Shown piece after piece: positions 1 through 9,554 of a stretch of 64,000 nt of DNA. The stretch comes from Blastomonas natatoria (lineage in GTDB: Bacteria; Pseudomonadota; Alphaproteobacteria; Sphingomonadales; Sphingomonadaceae). The notes beneath the pieces were generated by a model. That model was given only the letters and a program-made list of their open reading frames with translations, was not told the DNA's origin and searched no databases. Location of the stretch: the NCBI RefSeq assembly GCF_003201955.1, contig NZ_QJJM01000015.1, forward strand, positions 31,670 through 95,669. The letters are read 5' to 3'. A program made the position numbers and the translations under genes. The stretch's first letter is position 1; each line of letters starts with the position of its first letter.

Positions 1-1
1 T

Positions 2-652
2 GCCGAGGAATTCGCCCAGTCCATGCGCTGGTTTCCAGCTGCTGGGCTGGTGATTGGCCTTATCGTTGCCGGGGCCGCCTGGGTTGGAGCAAGGACCGAT
101 CCCTGGACCGGAGCCCTTGCCGCCTTGATCGCCTGGGTTCTCGTCACCGGAGCCCTTCACCTGGACGGTCTGGGAGATATGGCCGATGCCAGCGGCGCGG
201 CCCACAAGGACCGCGAGCGGCTCCTGGCCGTCCTGGCAGATCCGCATGTCGGCAGCTTCGGCGTAACGGCCATCACCATGCAACTGCTGACCAAGCTCGT
301 GCTGCTGCATGGCATGATCGAGCACAGCCAGTTTCTGGCACTGATCTGGGTGCCGGTCGCCGCGCGCATCGCGCCGCTGGCATGGACCTTGTTGCTATCG
401 CCGTTGCACGATGGCCTTGGTGCGCGCTTTCGGGGCGCGATCAGGCCGATCGATCTGGCGCTGTGGGCCGCAGTACTTCTCGCCACCACGGTGGCGTTTC
501 CTGCATTGCTCATTGCGGTTCCTGCTGCGGCACTATGGGGCCTGTGGATCAAGCGCGCTATTGGCGGCATCTCGGGCGATGGACACGGCGCCGGAATTGA
601 ACTGATCGAGGCGGCGCTGCTGCTGGCGCTTGTCGTGATGGCGGCCGCATGA
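2..652 (+). CDS. cobS: Adenosylcobinamide-GDP ribazoletransferase (cobalamin synthase), 5' partial
   Basis: Integral membrane enzyme that joins adenosylcobinamide-GDP to alpha-ribazole (or its phosphate), the last assembly step of cobalamin. The frame is open from base 2, so the start lies before the window; about 217 residues are visible of a family usually near 250-270. The acidic motif LHLDGLGDMADASGA near visible residues 52-66 and the C-terminal GISGDGHGAG segment are typical CobS features, between hydrophobic helices. The stop overlaps the start of the next gene by 4 bases (ATGA), so it is co-translated with the cob genes that follow. A second, complete cobS lies at 26581-27390, so this is one of two paralogues. 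Confidence 0.92.
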   Translation, partial: AEEFAQSMRWFPAAGLVIGLIVAGAAWVGARTDPWTGALAALIAWVLVTGALHLDGLGDMADASGAAHKDRERLLAVLADPHVGSFGVTAITMQLLTKLVLLHGMIEHSQFLALIWVPVAARIAPLAWTLLLSPLHDGLGARFRGAIRPIDLALWAAVLLATTVAFPALLIAVPAAALWGLWIKRAIGGISGDGHGAGIELIEAALLLALVVMAAA

Positions 653-1638
653 CCCGCGATCGCTGGACATGGCACGGCGGCGGCCTCTCTGCGGCCCGCG
701 CGCATTTCGGCGACGATGCGCGTGGTTGGATCGATTTTTCCACCGGGATCAATCCGCATGTCTGGCACGGTGCAGGGGCGGTGGAGATCGATTGGCGTGC
801 CCTGCCAGACGAAATGGCCCTGCGCGCGCTGGAGCAAGCGGCCGCCGCCAGCTTCGGGTGTCATGCCGATCATGTCTGCGCGGTGCCAGGCACCGAAGTT
901 GGCCTTCGCCTCGCCGGCAGGGTGCTGGGCGATGACGTCTGCCACGCCGTTCCATCCTATCGCACCCACGGCGAGATGGCGGCCTCCAGCCATCCCGTAA
1001 CGCTTGGCAATCTGGCGCTGGCCGATGGATCAAGCCTGATCCTTGCCAACCCCAACAACCCGGATGGCGTCCTGCTTTCTCGGGAAGCCTTGAGCGATCT
1101 TCTGGTGCGGCGTGGTCGGAAAGGGTGGCTGGTAATCGACGAAGCCTTTGCAGACTGCCACCCCGACCACAGTTTCGCCGACCAAGTTGATGATCGGCAC
1201 AGACTCCTGATCTTTCGGTCCTTCGGGAAATTCTTTGGCCTCGCCGGATTGCGGCTCGGTTTTGTGCTGGGCCCTCGTCCGATCCTGGCGAGTCTGCGTA
1301 AGCAGCTAGGTGCCTGGCCGGTCTCGGCGGCTGCGATCGCCATCGGCACCCGCGCCTATCAGGATATCGCCTGGCAGGACGCGATGCGGGAGCGCCTCAT
1401 CGCCGAGGCCACCAGCTTCGATCAGCGCTTGGCCTCGTTCGGTTTGTTGGCAAGCGGCGCATGCCCACTCTTCCGGCTGATAACGACGCCGGACGCGTCA
1501 CACCTGTTTGAACGTCTTGCCCGGGCTGCGATCCTCAGCCGCCCCTTCGCCGATAAACCGGATTGGTTACGCTTTGGCCTGCCCGCCAACGACGAGGCGA
1601 TGGAGCGTCTCTGTGCCGTGCTCGAAGACCATGGCTGA
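649..1638 (+). CDS. cobD: L-threonine-O-3-phosphate decarboxylase-type PLP enzyme
   Basis: PLP-dependent class I aminotransferase-fold enzyme that in cobalamin assembly makes (R)-1-amino-2-propanol phosphate, the linker of the nucleotide loop (CobD in Salmonella naming, CobC in Pseudomonas naming). The 329-residue protein shows an N-terminal WIDFSTGINP segment, ANPNNPDG in the middle, WLVIDEAFAD before the cofactor lysine, and RSFGKFFGLAGLRLGF around residues 190-205, where the lysine of SFGK should hold PLP. It starts within the last codons of cobS and ends inside cbiB, so it belongs to a tight operon. A paralogue is at 34635-35654. The family is recognised from motifs; the exact reaction is inferred from context. 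Confidence 0.9.
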   Translation: MTRDRWTWHGGGLSAARAHFGDDARGWIDFSTGINPHVWHGAGAVEIDWRALPDEMALRALEQAAAASFGCHADHVCAVPGTEVGLRLAGRVLGDDVCHAVPSYRTHGEMAASSHPVTLGNLALADGSSLILANPNNPDGVLLSREALSDLLVRRGRKGWLVIDEAFADCHPDHSFADQVDDRHRLLIFRSFGKFFGLAGLRLGFVLGPRPILASLRKQLGAWPVSAAAIAIGTRAYQDIAWQDAMRERLIAEATSFDQRLASFGLLASGACPLFRLITTPDASHLFERLARAAILSRPFADKPDWLRFGLPANDEAMERLCAVLEDHG

Positions 1639-2584
1639 ACCGTTCGCGCTCATGGCCCTGGTGCTGGATGCTGCCATTGGCTGGCCTGGCGCGCTGTATC
1701 GCCGTGTCGGACATCCGGTCGGCCTGTTTGCCCGGATCATCAATGCCTGCGAAGGCGCATGGAACCGGCCAACTCACTCAGACGGCATACGCAAGACGCT
1801 CGGCGTCATGACCGTTCTGATACTGCTGGTGCTGACAATCGGGGCTGGACTTGGCCTTACCGCGCTCGCCCGGCACCTGCTGGGCTCATGCTGGTGGCTT
1901 GGTGCCGCAGCACTGGCCTGGCCCGCTCTGGCCCAACGCAGCCTCTACGATCATGTTCTTCCCATCGCAGTCGCACTGGAGCAGAATGATCTCGAAAGTG
2001 CGCGCCATGCCGTCTCCATGATCGTCGGGCGTGATACCGACACCCTTGATCGCGCGGGTGTGGCACGAGCTGCAATCGAAAGTCTGGCCGAAAGCTTTTG
2101 CGACGGCATCGCCGCGCCGCTGTTCTGGCTGGTTATCGGCGGCCTGCCCGGCGTCTGGGCCTACAAGGCGATCAATACGGCAGACAGCCTGATCGGCCAT
2201 AAGGAAGCGCGCTGGCGCGCCTTTGGGTGGGCTGCGGCGCGCACGGACGATGTGATGAACCTGCTGCCGGCTCGGCTTGGCGGCGTCGTGGTATGTCTTG
2301 CCGGCGGCGGAGGGTGGGCCACGCTGTGGCGCGATCACCGCCGCCACGCCTCACCCAATGCAGGCTGGACCGAGGCGGCCATGGCGGGCGCGCTAGATCT
2401 CGCGCTCGCGGGACCAGTGTCCTACGATGGTGTGACCCATGCCAAGGACTGGATCGGCAGCGGGCGGCGCGATGCTGGCGCTGCTGACGTCAGGCGCGCT
2501 TTGCGCATTTATGTCCGCGCCTGCCTGTTGCTCTGGGCCATCGTGGCCGCTCTCACCTGGAAGGATATCGTATGGGCGCTCTGA
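1631..2584 (+). CDS. cbiB: Adenosylcobinamide-phosphate synthase, membrane protein
   Basis: Couples adenosylcobyric acid to aminopropanol or its phosphate. The ATG at 1631 ([17 protein letters not shown]) was chosen over an earlier in-frame codon at 1508 because it gives the normal family N-terminus (317 residues) and overlaps cobD by only 8 bases. The family hallmarks [44 protein letters not shown] and the [16 protein letters not shown] segment are all present among several hydrophobic helices. The end overlaps cobQ by 13 bases. A second copy is at 30485-31435. Confidence 0.93.
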   Translation: MAEPFALMALVLDAAIGWPGALYRRVGHPVGLFARIINACEGAWNRPTHSDGIRKTLGVMTVLILLVLTIGAGLGLTALARHLLGSCWWLGAAALAWPALAQRSLYDHVLPIAVALEQNDLESARHAVSMIVGRDTDTLDRAGVARAAIESLAESFCDGIAAPLFWLVIGGLPGVWAYKAINTADSLIGHKEARWRAFGWAAARTDDVMNLLPARLGGVVVCLAGGGGWATLWRDHRRHASPNAGWTEAAMAGALDLALAGPVSYDGVTHAKDWIGSGRRDAGAADVRRALRIYVRACLLLWAIVAALTWKDIVWAL

Positions 2585-4035
2585 TGTTGCAGGGCACGGG
2601 TTCCGATGTCGGGAAATCGGTGCTGGTTGCCGGGCTGTGCCGCGCCCTTGCCAATCGCGGGCTGAGCGTTCGCCCGTTCAAGCCCCAGAACATGTCGAAC
2701 AATGCTGCGGTTACCGTCGATGGCGGCGAGATCGGCCGCGCCCAGGCTTTGCAGGCTCTAGCATGCCGGGTCGAACCGCACACCGACATGAACCCGGTAC
2801 TGCTCAAGCCTCAGGCCGACCACACATCGCAATTGGTCGTTCACGGCAAGGTCCGCGGCACGCTGGGCGGTGGCAATTTCCGGCACAAGCGTGGCGAACT
2901 GCTGCCCGAGGTCATGGAAAGCTGGCACCGGCTGCAGGCGCAGTGCGATGTCGTCGTGGTTGAAGGCGCCGGCTCGCCGGCGGAGATCAACCTGCGGGCA
3001 GGCGACATCGCCAACATGGGCTTTGCCCGTGCTGCCGGTGTGCCAGTCGTGCTGGTCGGCGATATCGATCGCGGCGGCGTCATTGCTGCGCTCGTTGGCA
3101 CGAGGGCGGTATTGGACCCGGACGACGCGGCGATGATCCGGGGTTTTCTCATCAACAAGTTTCGCGGCGATCCGGCGCTCTTTGCCGACGGTTATCGGCA
3201 GATCGAGGCGCTTTCGGGCTGGCGAGGCTATGGCGTGGTGCCCTGGCTGCGCGCCACTGCCCATTTGCCAAGCGAAGATGCGGTCGTGCTTGAACGAACC
3301 GCACGCGAAACCGCCGGTCGCCTGAAAATCGCCTGCCCGATCATCCCCCGGATCGCCAATTTTGACGATCTCGATCCGATCAAAGCGGAAAGCTCGGTCG
3401 AACTGGTCATGGTACCGCCAGGCCAGCCCATCCCCGGTGATTGTGCGCTGATCGTCCTGCCCGGATCAAAAGCCACGATCGCTGATATGAAGGCGATGCG
3501 CGAACAAGGCTGGGACATTGATATCCTTGCGCATCATCGGCGCGGTGGAAAGGTCCTGGGCATCTGCGGCGGCTATCAGATGCTCGGCCGCCGCATCGCC
3601 GATCCGGAAGGGATCGAGGGACCACCTGAAGATATCCCCGGTCTGGGTCTGCTGGATGTCGAAACGGTCCTGACCGGAGATAAGGCGCTGCGCCAGGTTG
3701 CAGGCACTGCGCTCGATCAAGCCTTCACCGGCTTTGAAATGCACATGGGCGTGACCAGCGGTCCCGATTGCCGTCACCCCTTTGCGCTGCTCGGCGAAGG
3801 GCGGCCCGACGGCGCAACCAGTGCAGACAGGCAAGTCACGGGCACTTACGTCCACGGAGCATTTGCCAGCACGGCGCTGCGTTCAGCTCTGCTCGGCATG
3901 CTCGGCGCGCAGTCGGACGGGATCGACCATGATGCGAAGGTGGATGACGCGCTCAATGCGATCGCGGCTGAGCTTGAACATCATCTCGATGTGGATGGTT
4001 TGTTGAAACTCGCAATGGGGAAAGACGATGCGTAG
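2572..4035 (+). CDS. cobQ: Cobyric acid synthase (glutamine-dependent amidase)
   Basis: Cytoplasmic enzyme that amidates four side chains of adenosylcobyrinic acid a,c-diamide using glutamine and ATP. The 487-residue protein begins [20 protein letters not shown], a P-loop-like BioD/CobQ ATPase domain, and ends in a class I glutamine amidotransferase domain with the nucleophile cysteine in [22 protein letters not shown] and [11 protein letters not shown] are also diagnostic. The ATG at 2572 follows AAGGA and overlaps cbiB; it ends 8 bases inside cobU. The second copy at 29046-30497 is clearly homologous but diverged, which argues against a recent tandem duplication. Confidence 0.95.
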   Translation: MGALMLQGTGSDVGKSVLVAGLCRALANRGLSVRPFKPQNMSNNAAVTVDGGEIGRAQALQALACRVEPHTDMNPVLLKPQADHTSQLVVHGKVRGTLGGGNFRHKRGELLPEVMESWHRLQAQCDVVVVEGAGSPAEINLRAGDIANMGFARAAGVPVVLVGDIDRGGVIAALVGTRAVLDPDDAAMIRGFLINKFRGDPALFADGYRQIEALSGWRGYGVVPWLRATAHLPSEDAVVLERTARETAGRLKIACPIIPRIANFDDLDPIKAESSVELVMVPPGQPIPGDCALIVLPGSKATIADMKAMREQGWDIDILAHHRRGGKVLGICGGYQMLGRRIADPEGIEGPPEDIPGLGLLDVETVLTGDKALRQVAGTALDQAFTGFEMHMGVTSGPDCRHPFALLGEGRPDGATSADRQVTGTYVHGAFASTALRSALLGMLGAQSDGIDHDAKVDDALNAIAAELEHHLDVDGLLKLAMGKDDA

Positions 4036-4534
4036 CCTGTTCGTGATTGGCGGAGCGCGCTCGGGCAAGAGCCGCTATGCACAGGCCAGAGCCGAGGCGA
4101 CCGGCCTGTCGCCAGTCTTCATCGCTACGGCTCAAGCTTTCGACGAGGAAATGCGCAACCGTATCGTTCGGCACCAGGCGGATCGCGGCGTGGAATGGGA
4201 AACGGTCGAGGCCCCCCTTAAACTTGCGGAAGCGATCGAGTTGCATGCCTCACCCGACCGGGTCTTGCTGGTGGACTGCCTCACGCTATGGGTGACCAAT
4301 CTCCTGATCGGCGATCACGATATCCCGGCGGCAGTCCGCACACTCATTGAGACCATCACGGTTGCGCAAGGGACCCTCATACTCGTCAGCAATGAGGTCG
4401 GATTGGGCATCGTCCCGGAAAACCAGTTGGCGCGCCGGTTTCGGGATGAGGCCGGGTTTCTTCATCAACGTGTCGCGGCTTGCGCGAACGAGGTGCAGTT
4501 GCTGTGCGCTGGCTTGAATTTGCAGTTCAAATGA
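4028..4534 (+). CDS. cobU: Adenosylcobinamide kinase / adenosylcobinamide-phosphate guanylyltransferase
   Basis: Bifunctional enzyme that phosphorylates adenosylcobinamide and transfers GMP to give adenosylcobinamide-GDP, the CobS substrate. The 168-residue protein has the P-loop [12 protein letters not shown] at residues 7-18, [11 protein letters not shown] in the middle and the family signature [20 protein letters not shown]. It is the last gene of the left cob operon, overlapping cobQ by 8 bases. It is the only cobU in the window; the right cob operon (26.0-37.6 kb) has none, so this copy may serve both. Confidence 0.93.
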   Translation: MRSLFVIGGARSGKSRYAQARAEATGLSPVFIATAQAFDEEMRNRIVRHQADRGVEWETVEAPLKLAEAIELHASPDRVLLVDCLTLWVTNLLIGDHDIPAAVRTLIETITVAQGTLILVSNEVGLGIVPENQLARRFRDEAGFLHQRVAACANEVQLLCAGLNLQFK

Positions 4535-4893
4535 AAATGTCCCATTGTATTAATGGCATATTTGGAATTCAAATTGCGCGAGAGCCGGCCAGAAAGACCG
4601 CCAGAAGCTGGATCATGGCGCTGCCCATGGCGATGGTTGGCTGCCCGGTTTGGAAGGCGTTCATAACGTTGATGCGGCTTGTCGGGACATCTTTTTCCGC
4701 GACGAGAGTGCCTATCTGGTGGCGGAAAACTCTAGACCCAAGCGGTTCAAAGTTGGGTAGCAGTGCAACTTGGCGTCGGACTCTGCTCAAAATCGGTTAC
4801 ATTTCAGACCACCGTCACGGTGTATGTGCGCGCGGTAAGTGTCGCGGTGGCTCCCTTGGTCCTTGGGGCACCGCGTTTCAGCCTGAACCTAGG
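4535..4893. other. 359-bp spacer between the cob operon and the integrase, no gene assigned
   Basis: No open frame here resembles a known protein. A minus-strand frame at 4569-4790 (73 codons) ends in a hydrophobic stretch but has no recognisable family, and plus-strand frames read through into the integrase antisense. The stretch next to the cobU stop (about 4505-4580) is more AT-rich than the flanks. This is the boundary between the left cob operon and the plasmid backbone, so it may hold an old recombination junction; no repeat or att-like core was recognised. Confidence 0.4.
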
Positions 4894-5904
4894 CTAGAGA
4901 AAGCTCTTGCCAGCGTGGTTCTCAAACAAAGCCGCATCTCGGACATAGCCAAGCAGCACCTCCACCTTTTTCTGTCGCGAGACCTCCTGCATTTTTGGCA
5001 GTGAAGCACCAGCCTTCGCAGCTTCGGTCAGGAATCCCGATCGAAGCGAGTGCGCCCCGACCGCAGCCGGATCGAGACCGACCTTCTCGGCGTAGCGCTG
5101 GATCAGGCGAGCAACCGAGCGATCTGACATGGGCTCCTTCGTCATCAAGCCCTGAGCATCGGTTCGATAGAAAAGGGGCCCCGCCTCCCCTCCCCTGACG
5201 CTCAGCCATTCGTTGAGGCGGGGACCGGGCTTGAGCACCTTGCCCGACGGAACTGCGATGACCTGCCCCTCCCCCTCCTGGTCGGTCTTCGAGTGCCGGA
5301 TCGTCAGCTTGAGCCCTTCGCGCACGAGCTCGAGATCGGCGAGCTGCAGAGCGACCAGCTCCGAGCGCCGAAGTGCTGCTGCAAGGCCCAGCGCCATGAC
5401 CGCACGGTCACGGATTGCCCTCGGGCTCGATCCTTCTGCAGCCGCAATCATCCGCGCCAGATCGGCCGCCAGAATGGCGCTCTTCTTGCGTGTCGGCCGT
5501 GCGCGCTGCTCGCGCCGAATGCCGGCGAGCGTATCGGCGATGACATCGCGGGGATCACGGTGCTGCGGCGCCACGTGCCCCGCCTGCCTGTGGTGCCAGG
5601 CAATGGCAGCAAGGTGCCGCCCGATCGTACTGTCCGCCCTCCCCGCTTGAGCCAGTGACGCCAGCCAGGTTGCAACCACCTCGGGCATCGCGGGCATGGG
5701 CTCAAGGTCGCGCGTCCAGCACCATTCTTCGAACTGCCGCCAGTCGCTGTCATAGGCGCGGACGGTGTTCGCGGCCTTGGATCGCGCCCTGTAGGAACGG
5801 GCGGCCTCGATTTCGGCGGCGAGCTGCGGAGGGATTGCCTGTCCGAGCGAGACGAGGCCCTCATCGATCGGCACCTCAACGATCAGCCCGGTGCCGTCAG
5901 CCAA
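4894..5904 (-). CDS. Tyrosine recombinase (site-specific integrase)
   Basis: Cuts and rejoins DNA through a phosphotyrosine link. The 336-residue protein has an N-terminal SAM-like core-binding domain (about residues 40-130, TVRAYDSDWRQFEEWC) and a C-terminal catalytic domain. The first arginine lies in AALRRSELVAL, the lysine probably in RHSKTDQEG, HSLR follows (GAHSLRSGFLTEA), and the tyrosine is probably in LLGYVRDAALF near the C-terminus. It resembles integrases common on alphaproteobacterial plasmids and islands. It points away from the replication genes and is divergent from the gene at 6098. Its substrate site is unknown; a role in dimer resolution or in integration of the neighbouring cob block is inference. 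Confidence 0.9.
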   Translation of the reverse strand: MADGTGLIVEVPIDEGLVSLGQAIPPQLAAEIEAARSYRARSKAANTVRAYDSDWRQFEEWCWTRDLEPMPAMPEVVATWLASLAQAGRADSTIGRHLAAIAWHHRQAGHVAPQHRDPRDVIADTLAGIRREQRARPTRKKSAILAADLARMIAAAEGSSPRAIRDRAVMALGLAAALRRSELVALQLADLELVREGLKLTIRHSKTDQEGEGQVIAVPSGKVLKPGPRLNEWLSVRGGEAGPLFYRTDAQGLMTKEPMSDRSVARLIQRYAEKVGLDPAAVGAHSLRSGFLTEAAKAGASLPKMQEVSRQKKVEVLLGYVRDAALFENHAGKSFL

Positions 5905-6097
5905 AGCGCCTCTCCTTCATGCTCGATCGCGCCGCTGGTTTCTTCGGCGTTCTGCCCTTGGGAGAGCGGCGGCGTCGCAGCGGATTTGAGGCACTCTATA
6001 TAGATTGTCGTGTTGTCCGTGAAGGGCTCTTATCGGACAGCAAAGGCACCGTACAAGCTGGGTATACTTTTTAGGCCATTTATATACTATCTGGCCG
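5905..6097. promoter_or_regulatory. Divergent promoter region, integrase versus winged-helix gene
   Basis: The 193 bases between the two divergent starts are AT-rich relative to the genes. They contain a CTATATAG palindrome near 5996 and two TATACT hexamers, near 6062 and 6085, which could act as -10 elements for the plus-strand gene. Inverted GGCCA/TGGCC half-sites flank the second. Promoter assignment is by eye only. Confidence 0.35.
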
Positions 6098-7057
6098 ATG
6101 GCATCCGCCCCAGCACCCTGGCAACTGACGCTTGCCCGCATCGAAGGCGCCCTCCCCTTCATCTCACCCGAGCTGTCCGAATGCCTTGCGCTGGCCTCAC
6201 TCCGGCGCCTCTGGCGCATGCATGTGCGCGATTATCCGTTTGATAATCTTGGAATTGAACACAATCCGGGGCTTGAGGCCGACGAGCTTGTGCGCTCGTG
6301 GTATTCCGAAGAACGCCGTCAGTTCTTGTCGTGGATCAGCCGGCGAGGTCACCCTACCCTCGCCCATGCCGCCAAGCTGGTCATGGACGCCAAATGTCAC
6401 TCCGAAGGGTTCAGCGAGGCCTACTTGCCCGCCGATCGCGCGCTCGAACGGCTCGATGCGCTGCTGCCGACCCGTGATCCGATGGGGACTCTGCTTGAAT
6501 GGTTGGCGGAGCTGCGAACTGAAGAAATCGACTTTCTTGAAGGCGGCAGCGAAACGGTCCAGGCTGGCGGTATCGTCATTACGCGCGCATCACCGCGCGG
6601 CGCGGCCTGGGCCGCTTCTTTGTCGGCAGCGATACGCCCTCACCTGTTCGGTCTGGGTTCCGCGCCGATTGTGCTCGCAGGCACAATGCCGCGGCGACTC
6701 TTCAAGGAACATCGGGAAGAGCCCTTCCCTGCGGCGCTGCGAGGTGCGCTTGATGGAGCCAGCGCGAGTGCGGCCGAAGATATTGAAAGGATGCGGGCAG
6801 GCCTTGACCGGGGGCAAGGAGCGTTGTCGCACCTTAAAGCGTCCTCCACTGCCCCGCAGGCTTGGAAAATACTGATCGGTCTTGGGCCATTAAACAGAGC
6901 TGAACTCGCCAGAGCGCTTCAAGTTACAAAACGGACGGCGTCTCAAGCGGCAAGCGCTCTTGTGATGTCCAAACTCGTTTCATTGAGACAGCTCGATGGC
7001 GCATTGCGGCCTCAGCAGAACATAATCAATGCCCGATTTGATCAACCTGAAGCTTGA
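6098..7057 (+). CDS. Protein of unknown function with C-terminal winged-helix domain, upstream of parA
   Basis: A 319-residue protein whose family I do not recognise. The N-terminal two thirds are helical and rich in Trp, Leu and Arg, with no catalytic motif I can name. The last 70 residues (LIGLGPLNRAELARALQVTKRTASQAASALVMSKLVSLRQL) read as a winged helix-turn-helix, so it probably binds DNA. It ends 70 bases before parA and shares its strand, on the far side of a palindromic site. Plasmid partition or replication control is a reasonable guess from position only. The start at 6098 follows a TATACT-containing region without a strong ribosome site. Confidence 0.6.
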   Translation: MASAPAPWQLTLARIEGALPFISPELSECLALASLRRLWRMHVRDYPFDNLGIEHNPGLEADELVRSWYSEERRQFLSWISRRGHPTLAHAAKLVMDAKCHSEGFSEAYLPADRALERLDALLPTRDPMGTLLEWLAELRTEEIDFLEGGSETVQAGGIVITRASPRGAAWAASLSAAIRPHLFGLGSAPIVLAGTMPRRLFKEHREEPFPAALRGALDGASASAAEDIERMRAGLDRGQGALSHLKASSTAPQAWKILIGLGPLNRAELARALQVTKRTASQAASALVMSKLVSLRQLDGALRPQQNIINARFDQPEA

Positions 7058-7076
7058 GTGTGGCTAGCTTGCCGCA

Positions 7077-7116
7077 TTGAAGGTTTTCGGATATCTGGGT
7101 GTCGCAAAACCTTCAA
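7077..7116. promoter_or_regulatory. Inverted repeat overlapping the parA translation start region
   Basis: Perfect 11-bp arms, TTGAAGGTTTT at 7077-7087 and AAAACCTTCAA at 7106-7116, are separated by 18 bases. The right arm touches the parA ribosome-binding site (AGGA, 7116-7119) and lies 11 bases before the ATG at 7128. ParA carries an N-terminal helix-turn-helix region, as autorepressing ParA proteins of P1/F type do, so an autoregulatory operator is the natural reading; this is inferred. Confidence 0.6.
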
Positions 7117-7127
7117 GGATCTTTTGA

Positions 7128-8330
7128 ATGGCATATTCAGATTCAATAGCGGGTCAGATCGGTGATCTTGCTGAAGCAGGAGAGCGCATGATCGAGCGAC
7201 TCCGCCGCAAGGCTTTTCTGCCTGACAGTCGCAAAGGCCTCAACATCAGGTTTGGCATCGCTGATACAGCGCAATTGCTTGGCTGTTCTACCAACAGGAT
7301 TCGGATGGCGGAGGAAGACGGCCGCCTCCCCGCCCCGCCATCTGGCGAAAATGGAAGGCGCTTGGGATACACGATCGAGGAGGTTTTGCACATGCGCAAA
7401 GTGCTTGATGCAAGCCCGGCGCGCGCCCCCAAAGACACCCCGGCCATCATCGCAGTTCAAAACTTCAAAGGGGGCGTGGGAAAATCGACCGTAACGACCC
7501 ACCTAGCCCATTACTTTGCCGTTCAGGGCTACCGCGTTCTTGTAGTCGACTGCGATAGTCAGGCAACCACGACCACCCTGTTCGGGTTCAATCCGCACTT
7601 CAACATTACGCGCGAAGAAACGCTTTATCCTTATCTGTCGATTGACCCGACGCAGGCGGACCTTCTTTACGCAGTCAAGAACACCCCGTGGCCCAACGTC
7701 GATCTGATCCCGTCGAATCTGGAACTCTTCGACGTCGAGTATGAGCTTGCTGCTTCTGGGGCTGATGGCCAAAATGTGCTCGCGGCACGCTTCCGTAAGC
7801 TCAAACAGGGACTTATCGACCTTGGGCGGAATTACGATGTGGTCATTCTCGATCCTCCCCCAGCCCTTGGGACAATTTCGCTCGCGGTCATGCAAGCCGC
7901 GAATTCACTGCTCGTGCCCTTGGCTGCAACAACGCCGGATTTCTGCTCGACGGTCCAATTCCTATCCATGATGGATCAGGTAATCGAACAACTCATCGAA
8001 GCAGGCGTCATAGTTGAGTACAATTTTGTTCGCTTGCTGTGCTCGAAGTTCGATAGCGGTGATCCGAGCCACGAAATGGTGCGCGCGATCATGGAGCAGA
8101 GCTTCGGCCCCGCCCTCCTGCCGGTACCGATCCTCGAAAGCGCCGAAATTAGCCACGCCGCGCTACGCATGATGACTGTTTATGAGCTTGAAAAACCCAT
8201 CGGCACATCAAGAACGCACAAACGCTGCAGATCGAATCTCGATGAGGCACTTGGCCAAGTCGAGCAACTCGTACGGCAAGGCTGGGGACGAACTCAGGCC
8301 ATTGATGAGGCACTGCTGGTCAATGGATAA
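7128..8330 (+). CDS. parA: Plasmid partition ATPase with N-terminal HTH region (type Ia ParA)
   Basis: Walker-type ATPase that moves plasmid copies to daughter cells with ParB. The 400-residue length and an N-terminal MerR-like HTH region (about residues 40-95, FGIADTAQLLGCSTNRIRMAEEDGRLP) mark it as a long type Ia ParA. The deviant Walker A motif FKGGVGKST begins at residue 113 with the signature lysine KGG-GK, followed by VDCDSQATTT and VVILDPPPALG. It is followed by parB after 80 bases and preceded by an inverted repeat that may be its operator. Family assignment is secure; autoregulation is inferred. Confidence 0.95.
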   Translation: MAYSDSIAGQIGDLAEAGERMIERLRRKAFLPDSRKGLNIRFGIADTAQLLGCSTNRIRMAEEDGRLPAPPSGENGRRLGYTIEEVLHMRKVLDASPARAPKDTPAIIAVQNFKGGVGKSTVTTHLAHYFAVQGYRVLVVDCDSQATTTTLFGFNPHFNITREETLYPYLSIDPTQADLLYAVKNTPWPNVDLIPSNLELFDVEYELAASGADGQNVLAARFRKLKQGLIDLGRNYDVVILDPPPALGTISLAVMQAANSLLVPLAATTPDFCSTVQFLSMMDQVIEQLIEAGVIVEYNFVRLLCSKFDSGDPSHEMVRAIMEQSFGPALLPVPILESAEISHAALRMMTVYELEKPIGTSRTHKRCRSNLDEALGQVEQLVRQGWGRTQAIDEALLVNG

Positions 8331-8410
8331 CCGAGCAGCCCCTGCCCCTCCGACTACAATCCTTCAGAAACGCGCGGCCGCTTTCTGGGCGGGAATTTGA
8401 GAGACCACCG

Positions 8411-9466
8411 ATGGCAAAGAAACAGAAGGATTACCTGACATCGTTGCTTGCAGACGACGGTAGCGACGGATCTGCAACCCCGCTTGACGGCGAGGAAGAT
8501 GTGGCGTCGTTCGCGCGCCAAGAACGATCGCGGCGAAATTCACTTCTCGGTCGGGAAAGTGCTCTCGCCCGCGTTGCCAGCGGCGAAGTCCGGCAAGTTA
8601 CGCAAATTGCGCTGGATCCCGCACGCGTCCGACCCTGGGTCGGAAACGCTCGTTCATATGGTCATTTGAGTGAGGAGAACTGCCGCGACCTGATCGATGC
8701 GATCATTGCGGAAGGCGGTCAGAAGGTTCCTGCGATTGTTCGGCGGATCGATGGCGACCCGACATTCGAGTATGAAGTCATCGCAGGCACACGGCGCCAC
8801 TGGTCAATTTCATGGCTGCGGCAGAACTCCTACCCAGATATGAAATTTCTCGCGCAGGTGGCCGACCTCGATGACGAAGCCGCCTTCCGCCTCGCGGACA
8901 TCGAGAACCGGGCCCGCAAGGACGTCTCCGATCTTGAGCGAGCGCGCAATTATGCGGCAGCGCTGAAGACACATTACGGCAACCACCAGTCGCGCATGGC
9001 GCAACGGCTCAAACTTTCTCAGAGTTGGCTTTCCAAAATGATCAAGGTTGCTGCGATCCCCGACGCCGTGATCGCAGCATTCGCATCCCCTGCCGACGTT
9101 CAGCTAAAGCCCGCTTATCCGTTGGCTCAAGCCTTGAGTGACCCAAAGCGGGCGCCACATATTCATAAAGCTGCAAAAGGGCTTGCAGACAAGCAAGTGC
9201 GCCTTCGAAGTGCGGGCAAGGCGACGCTTTCCGCCCAAGAGGTCATCAGAATCCTGCTGACGTCCGATGAAGCGCCGACCGAACCCAGAGAGATTGTCAT
9301 TCCAGGAGCGCATGACCGGCCAGCAGTAAGCCTTCAGCGCGTCAATCGACAAGGCGTTACCTTGCGGCTTCACGCTGGGCACGGCCTTTCAGACGATGAC
9401 CTTCTGGCCAAAGTCCGAATTCTGCTCGAAACACTCACGGCTGAGGGCGGGGGCCTGCAAAGGTGA
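8411..9466 (+). CDS. parB: Plasmid partition protein, ParB/RepB/Spo0J family
   Basis: Centromere-binding partner of ParA. The 351-residue protein has the ParB N-terminal nucleotide-binding domain (about residues 75-190) with the conserved VIAGTRRHW box. A central helix-turn-helix (AQRLKLSQSWLSKMIKVAAIP, about 195-215) should contact parS, and a C-terminal region may dimerise. The order parA-parB-repA is compact and on one strand. A strong palindrome just downstream (9508-9529) is a candidate parS or RepA site. Confidence 0.94.
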   Translation: MAKKQKDYLTSLLADDGSDGSATPLDGEEDVASFARQERSRRNSLLGRESALARVASGEVRQVTQIALDPARVRPWVGNARSYGHLSEENCRDLIDAIIAEGGQKVPAIVRRIDGDPTFEYEVIAGTRRHWSISWLRQNSYPDMKFLAQVADLDDEAAFRLADIENRARKDVSDLERARNYAAALKTHYGNHQSRMAQRLKLSQSWLSKMIKVAAIPDAVIAAFASPADVQLKPAYPLAQALSDPKRAPHIHKAAKGLADKQVRLRSAGKATLSAQEVIRILLTSDEAPTEPREIVIPGAHDRPAVSLQRVNRQGVTLRLHAGHGLSDDDLLAKVRILLETLTAEGGGLQR

Positions 9467-9507
9467 GCACCGCCCTCCCCCATCTGGTCAGGACCGCCCC
9501 CCATCAG

Positions 9508-9529
9508 GATTATTCCCCGGGGAATAATC
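9508..9529. repeat. Perfect 22-bp palindrome upstream of repA (candidate parS or RepA operator)
   Basis: The core ATTATTCCCCGGGGAATAAT (9509-9528) extends by one complementary pair on each side. It lies between parB and repA, 25 bases before the repA ATG. Fifteen bases of it (TTATTCCCCGGGGAA) recur at 10451-10465 inside repA. A perfect palindrome of this length next to rep/par genes is most easily explained as a ParB centromere or a RepA autoregulation site; which one cannot be decided from sequence. Confidence 0.7.
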
Positions 9530-9554
9530 ATCGCGGACAACAGGCGTCACTCAA

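Noticed and set aside
157..993. Long minus-strand open frame over cobS/cobD
   Set aside because: Antisense shadow of high-GC coding genes with clear family motifs on the plus strand.
4480..5004. Plus-strand 174-codon frame between cobU and the integrase
   Set aside because: Starts inside cobU and ends antisense to the integrase; no family resemblance and no ribosome site.
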